Of a DNA stretch of 64,000 nucleotides, positions 29,801 through 38,900 are shown piece after piece. The stretch's first letter is position 1; each line of letters starts with the position of its first letter. The translations under genes and the position numbers were made by a program. The stretch covers positions 57,284-121,283 of the forward strand of contig JADFZJ010000003.1 of the NCBI GenBank assembly GCA_015232555.1. Reading direction: 5' to 3'. The DNA comes from Desulfamplus sp. (GTDB lineage Bacteria > Desulfobacterota > Desulfobacteria > Desulfobacterales > Desulfobacteraceae). The notes below the pieces were generated by a model. The model was not told where the DNA came from. It did not search any database and saw only the letters and a list, made by a program, of their open reading frames with translations.

Positions 29801-29818
29801 ATGGCACTCATATTGCAT
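29801..29818 (+). promoter_or_regulatory. Sigma-54-type promoter for flgFGA
   Basis: TGGCAC (29802-29807), five bases (TCATA) and TTGC (29813-29816) reproduce the -24/-12 consensus TGGCAC-N5-TTGC exactly. The flgF start is 66 nt downstream. The rest of the 234-nt gap shows nothing else. Confidence 0.8.
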
Positions 29819-29883
29819 ATCTGTATTTTCAATACGAAAAAATAATTTTTGTTACCACCTGATTCACAAAAAGGCAGGACACT

Positions 29884-30564
29884 ATGATTCTTCAGATGAC
29901 GAGACCAGTACAGGGCGGATTGAGACAGGAGAGAATACTTGAGGCAACCTCCAACCACCTTGCCAATGCAGATACAGTAGGATTTAAAAAGGATGTTGTC
30001 AGCTTTGACAAGATTTTCAAGGCTCAGTTGAACACAGATTTCAGTCAAGGACATCTTAAAACAACAGACAACAAGTTGGATGTAGCTATTGGAGATGAAG
30101 GATTTTTTAAAATCAATACTCCTGACGGTGTGCAATATACCAGAGATGGAAATTTCAATCTGAATACCCAAGGCGTTTTAGTAAATCAGCATGGCTATCC
30201 TGTACAAGGTACAAATGGGGATATTACTATAAATGGTCAGAGAGTTGATATTAATGAGGCTGGAGAGATACGGGTTGATGAAGTTCTTGTTGACACCTTT
30301 GATGTGGTAACTTTTGAAGATTTGACAAAGTTAGATAAAAAAGGGGGAGACCTCTTTATTTATAATGGAGACCCTGCAGATGAACAGCAGCCACAAAGAA
30401 TTTCAATAAAGCAGGGTGCTCTTGAAAGTGCCAATATCTCGGTTGTTGACGAGATGGTCGGAATGGTTGACCACCACAGAATGTATGAAACATATCAAAA
30501 AATGATGCAAACTTTTGATGAAGTTGATGGCAAGACAGTTAATGAGGTGGGAAAATTGCAATAA
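29884..30564 (+). CDS. flgF: Flagellar proximal/basal-body rod protein FlgF
   Basis: Rod protein of the flagellar basal body, exported by the flagellar type III apparatus without a signal peptide. Seen: N-terminal flg_bb_rod-like region with EATSNHLANADTVGFKKDVVSF, central IGDEGFFKINTPDGVQYTRDGNF (FlgE/F/G family), and a C-terminal ALESANISVVDEMVGMVDHHRMYE. It differs from FlgG in its shorter N-terminus and 226-residue length, which point to FlgF. Followed by flgG after 118 nt containing a palindromic repeat. Confidence 0.9.
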   Translation: MILQMTRPVQGGLRQERILEATSNHLANADTVGFKKDVVSFDKIFKAQLNTDFSQGHLKTTDNKLDVAIGDEGFFKINTPDGVQYTRDGNFNLNTQGVLVNQHGYPVQGTNGDITINGQRVDINEAGEIRVDEVLVDTFDVVTFEDLTKLDKKGGDLFIYNGDPADEQQPQRISIKQGALESANISVVDEMVGMVDHHRMYETYQKMMQTFDEVDGKTVNEVGKLQ

Positions 30565-30579
30565 TCTGATATGAAATAT

Positions 30580-30607
30580 GTAGAGACTCACGGCTGTGCG
30601 TCTTTAG
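30580..30607. repeat. GTAGAGACG palindrome, copy 2 (degenerate)
   Basis: GTAGAGACTCACG-GC-TGTGCGTCTTTAG; a few substitutions from the perfect copy at 25575. It lies between flgF and flgG. Confidence 0.85.
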
Positions 30608-30682
30608 TCTTTAGGTTCATAAATAAAATATAAAATAATCATCTATAAATTACATAGTTTCAGAATAAAAGGGGGTAAAATT

Positions 30683-31465
30683 ATGATAAGAGCACTATGG
30701 ACAGCAGCAACTGGTATGAATTCACAGCAGATACAGACAGATGTTGTAGCAAACAACCTTGCCAACTCAAGCACCGCTGGATTTAAGAAATCACGGGCAA
30801 ACTTTGAGGATTTAATGTATCAGACCATGCTTGTAGCTGGAGCGACAACACCTGGAGGAGGTCAGGTTCCAACAGGCATTCAGATTGGTATGGGAGCAAA
30901 ACCTGCTGGCATACAGAAAATATTTACTCAGGGAGATTATGTCCAGACAGGCAATGATTTAGATATGGTCATTCAAGGAGACGGTTTTTTCAGGGTTCTG
31001 CATGGAGATCAAGAGCTTTATACCAGAGCAGGCAATTTTACCCTTGACAGTGAAGGGTTTATAACAACAGCAAGCGGAGACAGGCTTCAACCAGAGATTG
31101 CCATACCAGCCGAAGCAACCCTTATCACGCTTCAGGATAACGGTACATTAACTGTTCATGGTGCAAATGAGGAGATTCTTGCTACAGAGCAGATTAATGT
31201 TACCACATTTATAAATCCTGCTGGATTATATGCAGTTGGAAACAATCTGTTCAGAGCAACTGAAGGTTCAGGGCAGGCAATAGAACAGGCACCGGGAGAG
31301 AATGGTTCAGGGACAGTTGCCAACAACTCGCTTGAGATGTCTAATGTGAGTGTAGTTGAAGAGATGGTCGGCATGATTACAGGACAGAGAGCTTATGAAG
31401 CAAACTCAAAATCAGTTCAAACAGCAGATGCCATGCTTGGTATTGCAAATGGATTGAAACGTTAA
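30683..31465 (+). CDS. flgG: Flagellar distal rod protein FlgG
   Basis: Main component of the distal rod that passes through the P and L rings. Seen: canonical MIRALWTAATGMNSQQIQTD start, NNLANSSTAGFKKSRANFED, MVIQGDGFFRV, LYTRAGNFTLD and the C-terminal SNVSVVEEMVGMITGQRAYE. Its 260-residue length is exactly that of typical FlgG. Ribosome-binding site AAAGGGGG precedes the ATG. flgA follows after 64 nt. Confidence 0.97.
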   Translation: MIRALWTAATGMNSQQIQTDVVANNLANSSTAGFKKSRANFEDLMYQTMLVAGATTPGGGQVPTGIQIGMGAKPAGIQKIFTQGDYVQTGNDLDMVIQGDGFFRVLHGDQELYTRAGNFTLDSEGFITTASGDRLQPEIAIPAEATLITLQDNGTLTVHGANEEILATEQINVTTFINPAGLYAVGNNLFRATEGSGQAIEQAPGENGSGTVANNSLEMSNVSVVEEMVGMITGQRAYEANSKSVQTADAMLGIANGLKR

Positions 31466-31529
31466 TGTTTAGACTATTGTTGTATGTTTTTCATAAAAAG
31501 TACAGAAGGTCAAGCTGGAGGTGGCAGCC

Positions 31530-32606
31530 ATGCGATATCAATTGATTATTATTATGATGATTTCACTATCTCTTTTGGCTCAAACAAGAGCTGTAGGTGA
31601 CGAGATAGAAGAGAATAGGTCAGCAGACGAAATTATGGTTGAGGTACGGGAATCTGTCCATGTGAACAACAGAAAAATAACCCTTGGAGAGATTGCAGAT
31701 ATAGAAGCCGTTCCAATAATCAAGCGTCAACTTTCTGTCATTGATATTGGTTTTTCACCAGCTCCAGGAAAAAGCAGGATTATTGACGGCAGGCAGGTTG
31801 AATCAAAGATTAAATCTCACAGACTCTTTTCTCGCAACAGAACCTCTTCAAATAAAAAGAGGTTAGATAGTACATCAGATAAAGTATCGTCTGACAGCTC
31901 ATCTTTGACCACCTCCCCGTTTGATAATATCACTATTCTTGTGCCTGAGAAGATTTATGTTGAGCGGTCAAGTCAGGAGGTTTCAGAAGATGACCTTAAA
32001 GCACTATATGAATCTTACGTAAATGAACGATTAGATGGTAAAGATTTTGAGATAAGAGAGTTTTCAGTAAGAGGTCTTGATACATACCCTGAAGGCGAAG
32101 TTGTGCTATCTCCTCCTGTAAGCAACTCAAGTGAATTAAAAGGTCGAGTAACCCTATATGTAAAAGTTCAGGTTGATAGAAAAGATTATGGTCGAATATC
32201 TCTTTCAGGCTGGATTGATATTTTTGATGATGTTCTCTGTGCCTCACGCTCTCTTACAAGGGGAAAAATTCTTGAATCTGGCGATGTTCATATTGAGAGA
32301 GTGAACATTGCAAACCTTCACGGAGATTATTTCAGTTCAGATCAAGATGTTATCGGAAGGGTACTTACCAGAAATGCACCTATGAACAAAGCCGTTACAC
32401 CTAATATGGTAGATGATGCTGCCCTTGTTCATAAAGGTGATAAGGTTAAAATCGTTGCGGATCGTGGTACTCTGCGTCTTGTTACACTTGGAATTATCAA
32501 GAGTGATGGCAAGATGGATGATACAGTTCAAGTCCAGAACATGACATCAGGTAAAACTATAAATGCGGTTGTTACAGGGAAAGAGAGTGTCAAGGTATTT
32601 TATTAA
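31530..32606 (+). CDS. flgA: Flagellar P-ring assembly chaperone FlgA
   Basis: Periplasmic chaperone for FlgI. Seen: signal peptide (MRYQLIIIMMISLSLLAQTRA), a central beta-rich region, and a C-terminal SAF-like domain with LCASRSLTRGKILESGDV, RNAPMNKAVTPNMV and KGDKVKIVADRGTLRLV. The frame opens with a GTG at 31521, but ATG at 31530 lies 7 nt after GGAGGT and is preferred. At 358 residues it is longer than enterobacterial FlgA (about 220), partly because of a Ser/Lys/Asp-rich insertion near residues 100-132 (SSNKKRLDSTSDKVSSDSSS). A stem-loop follows 6 nt after the stop. Confidence 0.92.
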   Translation: MRYQLIIIMMISLSLLAQTRAVGDEIEENRSADEIMVEVRESVHVNNRKITLGEIADIEAVPIIKRQLSVIDIGFSPAPGKSRIIDGRQVESKIKSHRLFSRNRTSSNKKRLDSTSDKVSSDSSSLTTSPFDNITILVPEKIYVERSSQEVSEDDLKALYESYVNERLDGKDFEIREFSVRGLDTYPEGEVVLSPPVSNSSELKGRVTLYVKVQVDRKDYGRISLSGWIDIFDDVLCASRSLTRGKILESGDVHIERVNIANLHGDYFSSDQDVIGRVLTRNAPMNKAVTPNMVDDAALVHKGDKVKIVADRGTLRLVTLGIIKSDGKMDDTVQVQNMTSGKTINAVVTGKESVKVFY

Positions 32607-32612
32607 AAATAG

Positions 32613-32654
32613 CCAAGATTTGGCAATTTTTTAAAACTCGTCAAATCTATGGCG
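32613..32654 (+). terminator. Imperfect hairpin after flgA, related to the one at 16424
   Basis: GCCA pairs with TGGC and AGATTTG with CAAATCT, enclosing a T/A-rich centre. It lies 6 nt past flgA and shares AGATTTG-n-CAA and TCAAATCT with the dctM hairpin. It could attenuate or process the flgFGA-flgH transcript. Confidence 0.5.
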
Positions 32655-32715
32655 GTTGTTTTATGACGGCAATGTAGAAACTCATAAGTGATAACTAAGA
32701 TTAAGGAGGATTATT

Positions 32716-33447
32716 ATGAAAACCTGTTCAAAAACTCAAAGATGGCTTGTAACTTTTACGGTTTTTATAATGGTTATAATATCAGGCTGTGCAGCTAAAA
32801 AGGACAATGAAGCACTTTTACCACCCGGAATTTCGGACCAGCCAGCACTTCAGACAAAATATGAACCTCTTCCTCCATCTGAAGGATCATTGTGGACAGA
32901 GACAAGCGACCCCTTTTTTGAAGATACAAAAGCAAGACAGCCCGGTGACACTCTGATCGTTGATATTGTAGAGAATGCAAAATCAAGCATGGATGCAGCA
33001 ACCGAAGCTGGAAGAACCAGCAAGATGGATATTGGAGTTCCCAATTTTTTTGGTTACACAGAGCCGTTTGTCGCTCTTGCCAATCCTACTAAACGGGGCA
33101 TGATTGCAGATACGATGGTCGGGACAAAATATGACAACTCCTTTAAAGGGGAGGCGAAAAGCAACCGAAACGGACAGATTACAGCATCAATTGCAGCCAG
33201 AATCGTGGATGTGCTGCCAAATGGAAACTACACAATATACGGCAAAAGAGCGATGAAACTTAATCAAGAAGTTCAGTATATTGTTGTCTCTGGTGTTGTA
33301 AGACCTGAAGATATTGGAGACAACAACCGAGTTCAATCAACATATCTTGCAGATTCACGAATTGAATATTTTGGTCAAGGCGTAATTGCTGACAAACAGA
33401 AACAGGGGTGGGGAACTCGTCTGTTTGATAATCTGTGGCCGTTTTAA
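32716..33447 (+). CDS. flgH: Flagellar L-ring protein FlgH
   Basis: Outer-membrane lipoprotein forming the L-ring bushing. Seen: N-terminal hydrophobic stretch ending in a lipobox IISGC with the modified Cys at residue 25, then ARQPGDTLIVDIVENAKSSM, AKSNRNGQITASIAARIVDV, LPNGNYTIYGKRAMKLNQE and VVRPEDIGDNNRVQSTYLAD, all classic FlgH. Length 243 residues. GGAGG precedes the start. It overlaps the longest flgI frame but not the preferred flgI start, which is 44 nt further on. Confidence 0.97.
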   Translation: MKTCSKTQRWLVTFTVFIMVIISGCAAKKDNEALLPPGISDQPALQTKYEPLPPSEGSLWTETSDPFFEDTKARQPGDTLIVDIVENAKSSMDAATEAGRTSKMDIGVPNFFGYTEPFVALANPTKRGMIADTMVGTKYDNSFKGEAKSNRNGQITASIAARIVDVLPNGNYTIYGKRAMKLNQEVQYIVVSGVVRPEDIGDNNRVQSTYLADSRIEYFGQGVIADKQKQGWGTRLFDNLWPF

Positions 33448-33491
33448 TGGTAGAGTTGATTTTCAAAAAAAACATAGCGGAGGTTCTTATT

Positions 33492-34610
33492 ATGTTCAAA
33501 AATCTAAAATATTTTAACTTTATCTTAACCCCTTTTCTGTTTCTATTCTGCATCAGCCTAAACATTTCAGATGCAGCAAGAATCAAGGATATTGCAGCCA
33601 TAAAAGGGATAAGAACCAACCAGTTAGTTGGATATGGTCTTATTATTGGTCTTGACGGAACTGGTGACAAATCAGGCACAGACTTTACAACTCAGGGACT
33701 TGCAAACATGATGGAGCGTATGGGCATAAGTGTTGATAAAAACTCCCTTAAAGTAAAAAATATTGCAGCAGTTATGGTAACTGCAAACATTCCTCCATTT
33801 GCAAGAATAGGCAACAAACTTGATATTATTGCATCATCAGTAGGTGATGCGAAAAGTCTTTCTGGAGGCACACTACTTTTAACTCCGCTCAAAGGCGTTG
33901 ATGGCAAGGTTTATGCTTTGGCACAAGGTGCGGTTGCAATCGGTGGAGCTGGAGCCGGAGATGCTGGAGGCAGCAAACAGAAAAATCATCTTCAGGTGGC
34001 AAGAATTGCAAATGGTGCAACTGTAGAGCGTGAAATTCCAATGCAATTAAATGGAAAAAAGAGTCTCACCCTGTCGTTACTAAATCCTGATTTTACAACA
34101 GCAGTAAGGGTGGCAGACACCATTAACACATCAGTTGGCAAGAAGGTCGCAACTACTGTTGATTCAAGTGCTCTTCAACTTAATATTCCTGAAGAGATGC
34201 AGGCGAGCCAAGTGGCTCAATTTATTGCTGATATTGAATCTCTTGAGGTTATACCAGATACAAAGGCAAAGGTTGTGGTGAACGAAAAGACAGGCACAGT
34301 TATTATTGGTGATAATGTAACTATATCAACAGTTGCAGTAGCACACGGCAATCTAACAGTTACCATAAAAAAAGATATGGATGTATCCCAGCCAGAGGCG
34401 TTGTCAGGTGGTCAGACAGTTGCAAATCCACAGACAGATGTAAACATGGAAGAGGAAAAAGTACGTATGATGACTTTGGAAGGAGGTACCACCATTGGCG
34501 AGTTAGTCAGAGGTCTTAACTCAATCGGAGCCACACCAAGAGACATGATTACAATTCTTCAGAGCATCAAGGCTGCTGGTGCTCTTCAGGCTGATCTTGA
34601 AATTATATGA
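33492..34610 (+). CDS. flgI: Flagellar P-ring protein FlgI
   Basis: Periplasmic P-ring subunit. Seen: signal peptide (MFKNLKYFNFILTPFLFLF ... SDA|A), then ARIKDIAAIKGIRTNQLVGYG, the invariant mature start, LANMMERMGI, KVKNIAAVMVTANIPPFA, and the C-terminal TIGELVRGLNSIGATPRDMI. The open frame extends 19 codons upstream into flgH, but ATG at 33492 has GGAGGT 7 nt before it and starts directly at the signal peptide. Length 372 residues is normal. Confidence 0.97.
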   Translation: MFKNLKYFNFILTPFLFLFCISLNISDAARIKDIAAIKGIRTNQLVGYGLIIGLDGTGDKSGTDFTTQGLANMMERMGISVDKNSLKVKNIAAVMVTANIPPFARIGNKLDIIASSVGDAKSLSGGTLLLTPLKGVDGKVYALAQGAVAIGGAGAGDAGGSKQKNHLQVARIANGATVEREIPMQLNGKKSLTLSLLNPDFTTAVRVADTINTSVGKKVATTVDSSALQLNIPEEMQASQVAQFIADIESLEVIPDTKAKVVVNEKTGTVIIGDNVTISTVAVAHGNLTVTIKKDMDVSQPEALSGGQTVANPQTDVNMEEEKVRMMTLEGGTTIGELVRGLNSIGATPRDMITILQSIKAAGALQADLEII

Positions 34611-34639
34611 TCTTGAGATGAGATTAAAAGGAGTTCACA

Positions 34640-34960
34640 ATGGATATTTCTTCAAATAATACAATTTCCAAAAACAACATCAATGAGTTGAAAGATACTG
34701 ATAGAATTAATGCTCTTAAGGGTAAAAAAGATGAGAAAGCCCTAAAAGAAGCTTGTCAGGGGTTTGAGGAGGTATTTCTCAACACCATGATGAAATCCAT
34801 GAGGGCAACTATTCCAGAAGACCCTGTCTTTGGCAAATCTCATGCTATGGATATGTATACCTCTTTAAGCGATCAATATCTTGCGGAAAAAATTTCCAAG
34901 GGGGAAAATTCTACAGGTATTGGAGAGTATCTTTACAGGCAACTTCAAGAGTCTTTATAG
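34640..34960 (+). CDS. flgJ: Rod-binding protein, FlgJ N-terminal type
   Basis: Scaffolding/cap protein for rod assembly. Only the N-terminal rod-binding domain is present (106 residues); the muramidase domain that enterobacterial FlgJ carries is absent, as is common outside gamma- and betaproteobacteria, so another enzyme must open the peptidoglycan. Seen: ACQGFEEVFLNTMMKSMRAT, DMYTSLSDQYLAEKISKG and GIGEYLYRQL. AAAGGAG precedes the ATG. Last gene before a 312-nt regulatory gap. Confidence 0.92.
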   Translation: MDISSNNTISKNNINELKDTDRINALKGKKDEKALKEACQGFEEVFLNTMMKSMRATIPEDPVFGKSHAMDMYTSLSDQYLAEKISKGENSTGIGEYLYRQLQESL

Positions 34961-35037
34961 TTTATAAATTTATAATTTATTAATTTTTTATTAATTAGAG
35001 ACGCTGATTTTTTATAAGTAGAGATGCAGGTTTGTAA

Positions 35038-35065
35038 GTAGAGACGCTTTGCCGTGCGTCTCTAC
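35038..35065. repeat. GTAGAGACG palindrome, copy 3
   Basis: GTAGAGACGCTTTG-CCGTGCGTCTCTAC, intact outer arms with three changes near the centre. Two truncated half-elements precede it within 45 nt. Confidence 0.88.
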
Positions 35066-35136
35066 TGTTTTATTTTTGTTGTTATCTAAATAATAATCTC
35101 TAATTACAACAATCCATTTCCTTCCTATTGCTCTCA

Positions 35137-35153
35137 TTGGCACACCCGTTGCA
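35137..35153 (+). promoter_or_regulatory. Sigma-54-type promoter upstream of flgN-flgK
   Basis: TGGCAC (35138-35143), ACCCG, TTGC (35149-35152): a perfect -24/-12 match, 120 nt before the flgN start. Confidence 0.8.
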
Positions 35154-35220
35154 CTATCTTATAGCCAAACAGTTAAAACAGGTTGTAGAGGGAAAAAATT
35201 TCCTCTTACCTTTTAGGAAT

Positions 35221-35247
35221 TTAAGCCGGACATTTTAATGCCGATAA
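35221..35247 (+). promoter_or_regulatory. Sigma-28 (FliA)-type promoter for flgN
   Basis: TTAAGCCG, 11 bases, GCCGATAA. The -10 element is a perfect FliA match and the spacing is right; the -35 core is TTAA instead of TAAA. It is 25 nt before the flgN ATG. Confidence 0.65.
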
Positions 35248-35272
35248 GATATAACAGCGGGGAGAGATTGCC

Positions 35273-35815
35273 ATGGAAACTACATTTGCATACAATATAG
35301 AGAAACTACTTCAGAAAAAACTTGCAATTTACACCGAATTGACCTCACTTTTGGAATCAGAGACCAATTACATAGTTAAAATGGATGTCAACTCCCTCTG
35401 GTCAGCTTCTACAAGGAAAAAAGAGCTTGCTACTGACATTGAACGGGTAAGAAACAGTATTATTTTCCTTTGTAATGAAGAAGCAATTGATCACGGCATG
35501 GACTTGAAAAAATTTGATCTTGCTAATCTCATCAAGATTATGCCACTCTCTGCAAGAGTTAAGGCTGACCTTGAGATTATAAAAATTGCGATTGAAGGAA
35601 AAAAGAGAGAGATAAGACAGATTGCATCTTCCAACCGTAAATATATTAATGACTATTTAGGTGTCATTGATGGTGTAATATCAACCATCACAGGTGGTTC
35701 AAAAAATCAATCTTATAGCAAAAAGGGGCTTTCTGTTTCAACTGTAGCTCCTTCATTCTACGGCACCAGATTTGGAAGGGGTGCTGCAACTACTCTTATT
35801 TCAGCACATGCGTAA
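35273..35815 (+). CDS. flgN: FlgN-family flagellar export chaperone
   Basis: Cytoplasmic helical chaperone for the hook-junction proteins FlgK and FlgL. Seen: 180 residues, mostly helical and charged (EKLLQKKLAIYTELTSLLES, SASTRKKELATDIERVRNSI), with a C-terminal variable tail; this matches the weakly conserved FlgN pattern. Its position immediately before flgK is the strongest support. Start ATG follows GGGGAGAG. Two promoter types precede it, consistent with middle/late flagellar expression. Confidence 0.8.
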   Translation: METTFAYNIEKLLQKKLAIYTELTSLLESETNYIVKMDVNSLWSASTRKKELATDIERVRNSIIFLCNEEAIDHGMDLKKFDLANLIKIMPLSARVKADLEIIKIAIEGKKREIRQIASSNRKYINDYLGVIDGVISTITGGSKNQSYSKKGLSVSTVAPSFYGTRFGRGAATTLISAHA

Positions 35816-35861
35816 ATTTATTATATGAAACATTTATATACTGTTCAAGGTCATAAATTGA

Positions 35862-35894
35862 GTAGAGACGTACGGCTCGGCTGTCCGTCTCTAC
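35862..35894. repeat. GTAGAGACG palindrome, copy 4 (33 nt)
   Basis: GTAGAGACGTACGGCT followed by CGGCTGTCCGTCTCTAC; an extra CGGCT in the centre lengthens the loop relative to other copies. Between flgN and flgK. Confidence 0.82.
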
Positions 35895-35907
35895 TTTCAT
35901 GCCCGCT

Positions 35908-35938
35908 TAAAGTATAAATTACGCAAGTGCCGAGTAAG
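35908..35938 (+). promoter_or_regulatory. Weak sigma-28-like promoter before flgK
   Basis: TAAAGTAT and GCCGAGTAA resemble FliA -35 and -10 boxes but are separated by 13 rather than 11 bases and the -10 carries an extra G. Possible only. Confidence 0.25.
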
Positions 35939-35952
35939 ATGGGAGGTATAAC

Positions 35953-38900
35953 ATGGGCGGAATAGCTTCTACACTTCAAATTGCCAAAGGGGCACTTGCT
36001 GCACAGCAGTATGGGTTAAATGTTACTGGTAATAATATTGCCAATGTCAACAATCCTGATTACAGCAGACAGAATGTTGAACAGAACAACAACGGATCCA
36101 TAAAATATTCAAATTTTCTGTTTGGCACAGGTGTAAACTCCTCTCAGGTTACACAAAGCGTCAACCAACTGCTTGAAAATCGTCTAACAGCAGAAAAAGC
36201 CTCTTTATCAGGTTTTGAAGAGGCAGAATCCTACGTAAAAATAATTTCAGACCACTTCAACGAATCTTCTGATAACAGCATCAGCAACATATTGACAGAT
36301 TTCTGGAACTCATGGAATGACCTTTCCAATAATCCTGGAGACGATTCTGAGCGTCTTATAATTTTAGAGAACGGTCAAGAGCTGTCTGAGCGTTTTAACA
36401 TGGCATATAGTTATCTTGGACAAGTTGAAACCGAGATAAACATGAAACTTGTCAATGCAGTTGACAGAATTAACAATATTTCTGCTGATATTGCCAAACT
36501 AAATGTGGATATTATGGGGCAGGAGACACAAAGAACCTCGAACGATAAGAGAGACCAGAGAAATGCTCTGGTTGATGAGCTTGGCAAGCTGATTAACATA
36601 AATGTATTTGAGCAGACAAATGGTGCCGTAGCAATTAATGTCAATAATGGGCTTCCTATTGTAAATGGCAACTCTACATACAGCCTTTCAGTTGTTGAAA
36701 ATAGTATTAACTGGGTAGATTCTGCCGGTAAAAAGCAAGACATCACAAACATGATCACAGGGGGGCAGATTGGCGGCTGGCTTGATGTGCGTGATACTGT
36801 AATACCCAAATATGAGGCTGACGTTGATGAACTTTCGCATGAAGTAATCTGGGCAATTAACTACCAGCACTCACAAGGTGTGGGGCTTGAATATTTTTCT
36901 AATGGATTTACTGGTGATTATTCAGTTGATGAGAGCGGCTGGCTTACAAGTTTACCCTTTGGTGATAAGATTGACCATTCACAAAATCTAACCATGTGGA
37001 TTGAGGATAACACAACCGCAACTCCTGAATATTCAAAAATTGAGATGGATATGGGCGTTTCTAAGGCAGAAATGTCTGGTTGGGAGCCTGGGGTTCCAAA
37101 TATTCTTCTTCCAGAAAAAGCAGTTTATAAATTTACTGTTATGGAGAGTGGGACAGCCACCTACAATTTAGCTGCTCCAACTGATGGTATAAAAATTGGT
37201 GCGGTTCAATCAAGTCTTGTCGTCGATACAGTTGAACAATTGATGCAATCTGCTGACACACCTATTGCTGCACAAACTCTCAAAATTACAGGTGGACCTT
37301 CTGGCGGAACTCAAAGCATTGAAATTAAGTATGCTGGAGGCGATGCAAAACAGTCTGCTGCATCTATTGCAGAGGCTTTAAATAAAATTGAAGGAATTAA
37401 TGCTACTGCTTCGCCCAATAGAGTGCGTCTTAATGTTGCAGCTATATCACAACCTATTGACGGTACTATGGTCAGTTTTGGCATATATGTTGATGGTATA
37501 ACCCATACTGAACAGTTTAAGGTGATGCAGCCAACAGAGGGGTTTGTTAATGAGCAATTTGAAGATGCGTTTCGTAGATCCGTTGAAAAGATAAATTCTC
37601 AATATGGTGATGACGATTTGACGCTTGAATGGAATGTTCCTTTCAATAATGAGTTTGAACTCACAAGCAAATCAGGCAGAACTATCGGATTGCAGGACTT
37701 AACTGGTGTTGGTGCTGATGTTATTAAGTTTTATGCTGTTGATGTTACAAATGGGGTTGTTAGTGGGCCTGAAAATGTTGGTGATGGTGGATCTGCGGTT
37801 GCAGCCAGCAAAGTAACAATTGGAATTGAGAAGGGAATGAAAATATCATCTGATACTCTTGAAGCAGATGGAGGTCTTTTTTCTGCAACGCCAGCAACAA
37901 CTGATAATGCTCTTCTGCCTATTGACAAAAGTATTATAGCTTGGGAGAAGTATGACATTAACGGAATATCAACTGGTGTGAAAGGGCTTATAAAGGATAT
38001 TGGAGCTATAGCCAATAATGGAAATCCAATAGAGATACCTTCTTTGGCACAAATAACTGTCAACGATCCAACAACAGGTAATCCACTCTTAACATTTAAC
38101 CTTGCACCCGGAAAACTTGTAGCCGGCAACACAATGAGTATAAATGTAAATCTTGTGGATGACCCGCTTTTAGGTCCACCCTTTGCTAAACCTGATCCAT
38201 TAGAATTCACAATAAAAGGCACTGCAAACAGCCAGAATGATATTTATCAATTTAAAGTAGTTAATGATAATACTAAGCAATTCAACGATTTTGAATCTGG
38301 TACTATCGGAACTGTACTTGCTGCTGGAGACCCTCCTATTACCATTGAGTGGAGTAATGGAGAGAATTCAGGCAGATTTCAAATTAAAGAGCCAGTTCCG
38401 CCTGTAACTCCAGATACCCCTTATAATGTTGAAGTTGACGGAATGACTCTTCAATTTACAAAAGGCACTGTGTTTAAAAATGATGTTTTTACTATTACAA
38501 CTGATGAATCAGGAAAACCAGTTTCAACTAATGCCAACGACAAACCAACTGGGGAGTTTATGTCTGACTGGCACTGGACACTTGACTCTTTTGCAGATCA
38601 ATTTAACAGAGATGCTCAGGGAATGAAGGCAGCTATCAATGGGAAAAATCAATTAGAACTATCTACATCTAAAGAGTATCATGTAATTAGTGAGTTATCA
38701 TTTTCTAAAGACTCTGAAAAATATGGCTTTAACAAAGAAAATATATCAATTGATGTAAAAGATTGGAGTAAGATAAATTTTAACGCTGACGATATTAAGT
38801 TTGTTAGAGATAATACAACTGGGACATGGGATATTGAGAATAACCCTTACCCCGGAATTACTAAACTTATGCCTGCTGTGGGAGATGATAATGGATTTGG

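Larger units (their letters stand above)
34961..35272. other. 312-nt regulatory gap between flgJ and flgN
   Basis: Contains two half-copies of the GTAGAGACG element (TAGAGACGCTG near 34997 and GTAGAGATGCAGG near 35018), a full copy at 35038, a sigma-54-type promoter at 35137, a short inverted repeat AGAGGGAAA/TTTCCTCT at 35187-35206 and a sigma-28-type promoter at 35221. flgM, often found here, is not present. Confidence 0.7.

Noticed and set aside
34961..35272. flgM gene between flgJ and flgN
   Set aside because: No open frame of suitable length or similarity exists in the gap.
35908..35938. A strong FliA promoter directly before flgK
   Set aside because: The boxes are two bases too far apart and the -10 has an extra base; kept only as a weak feature.
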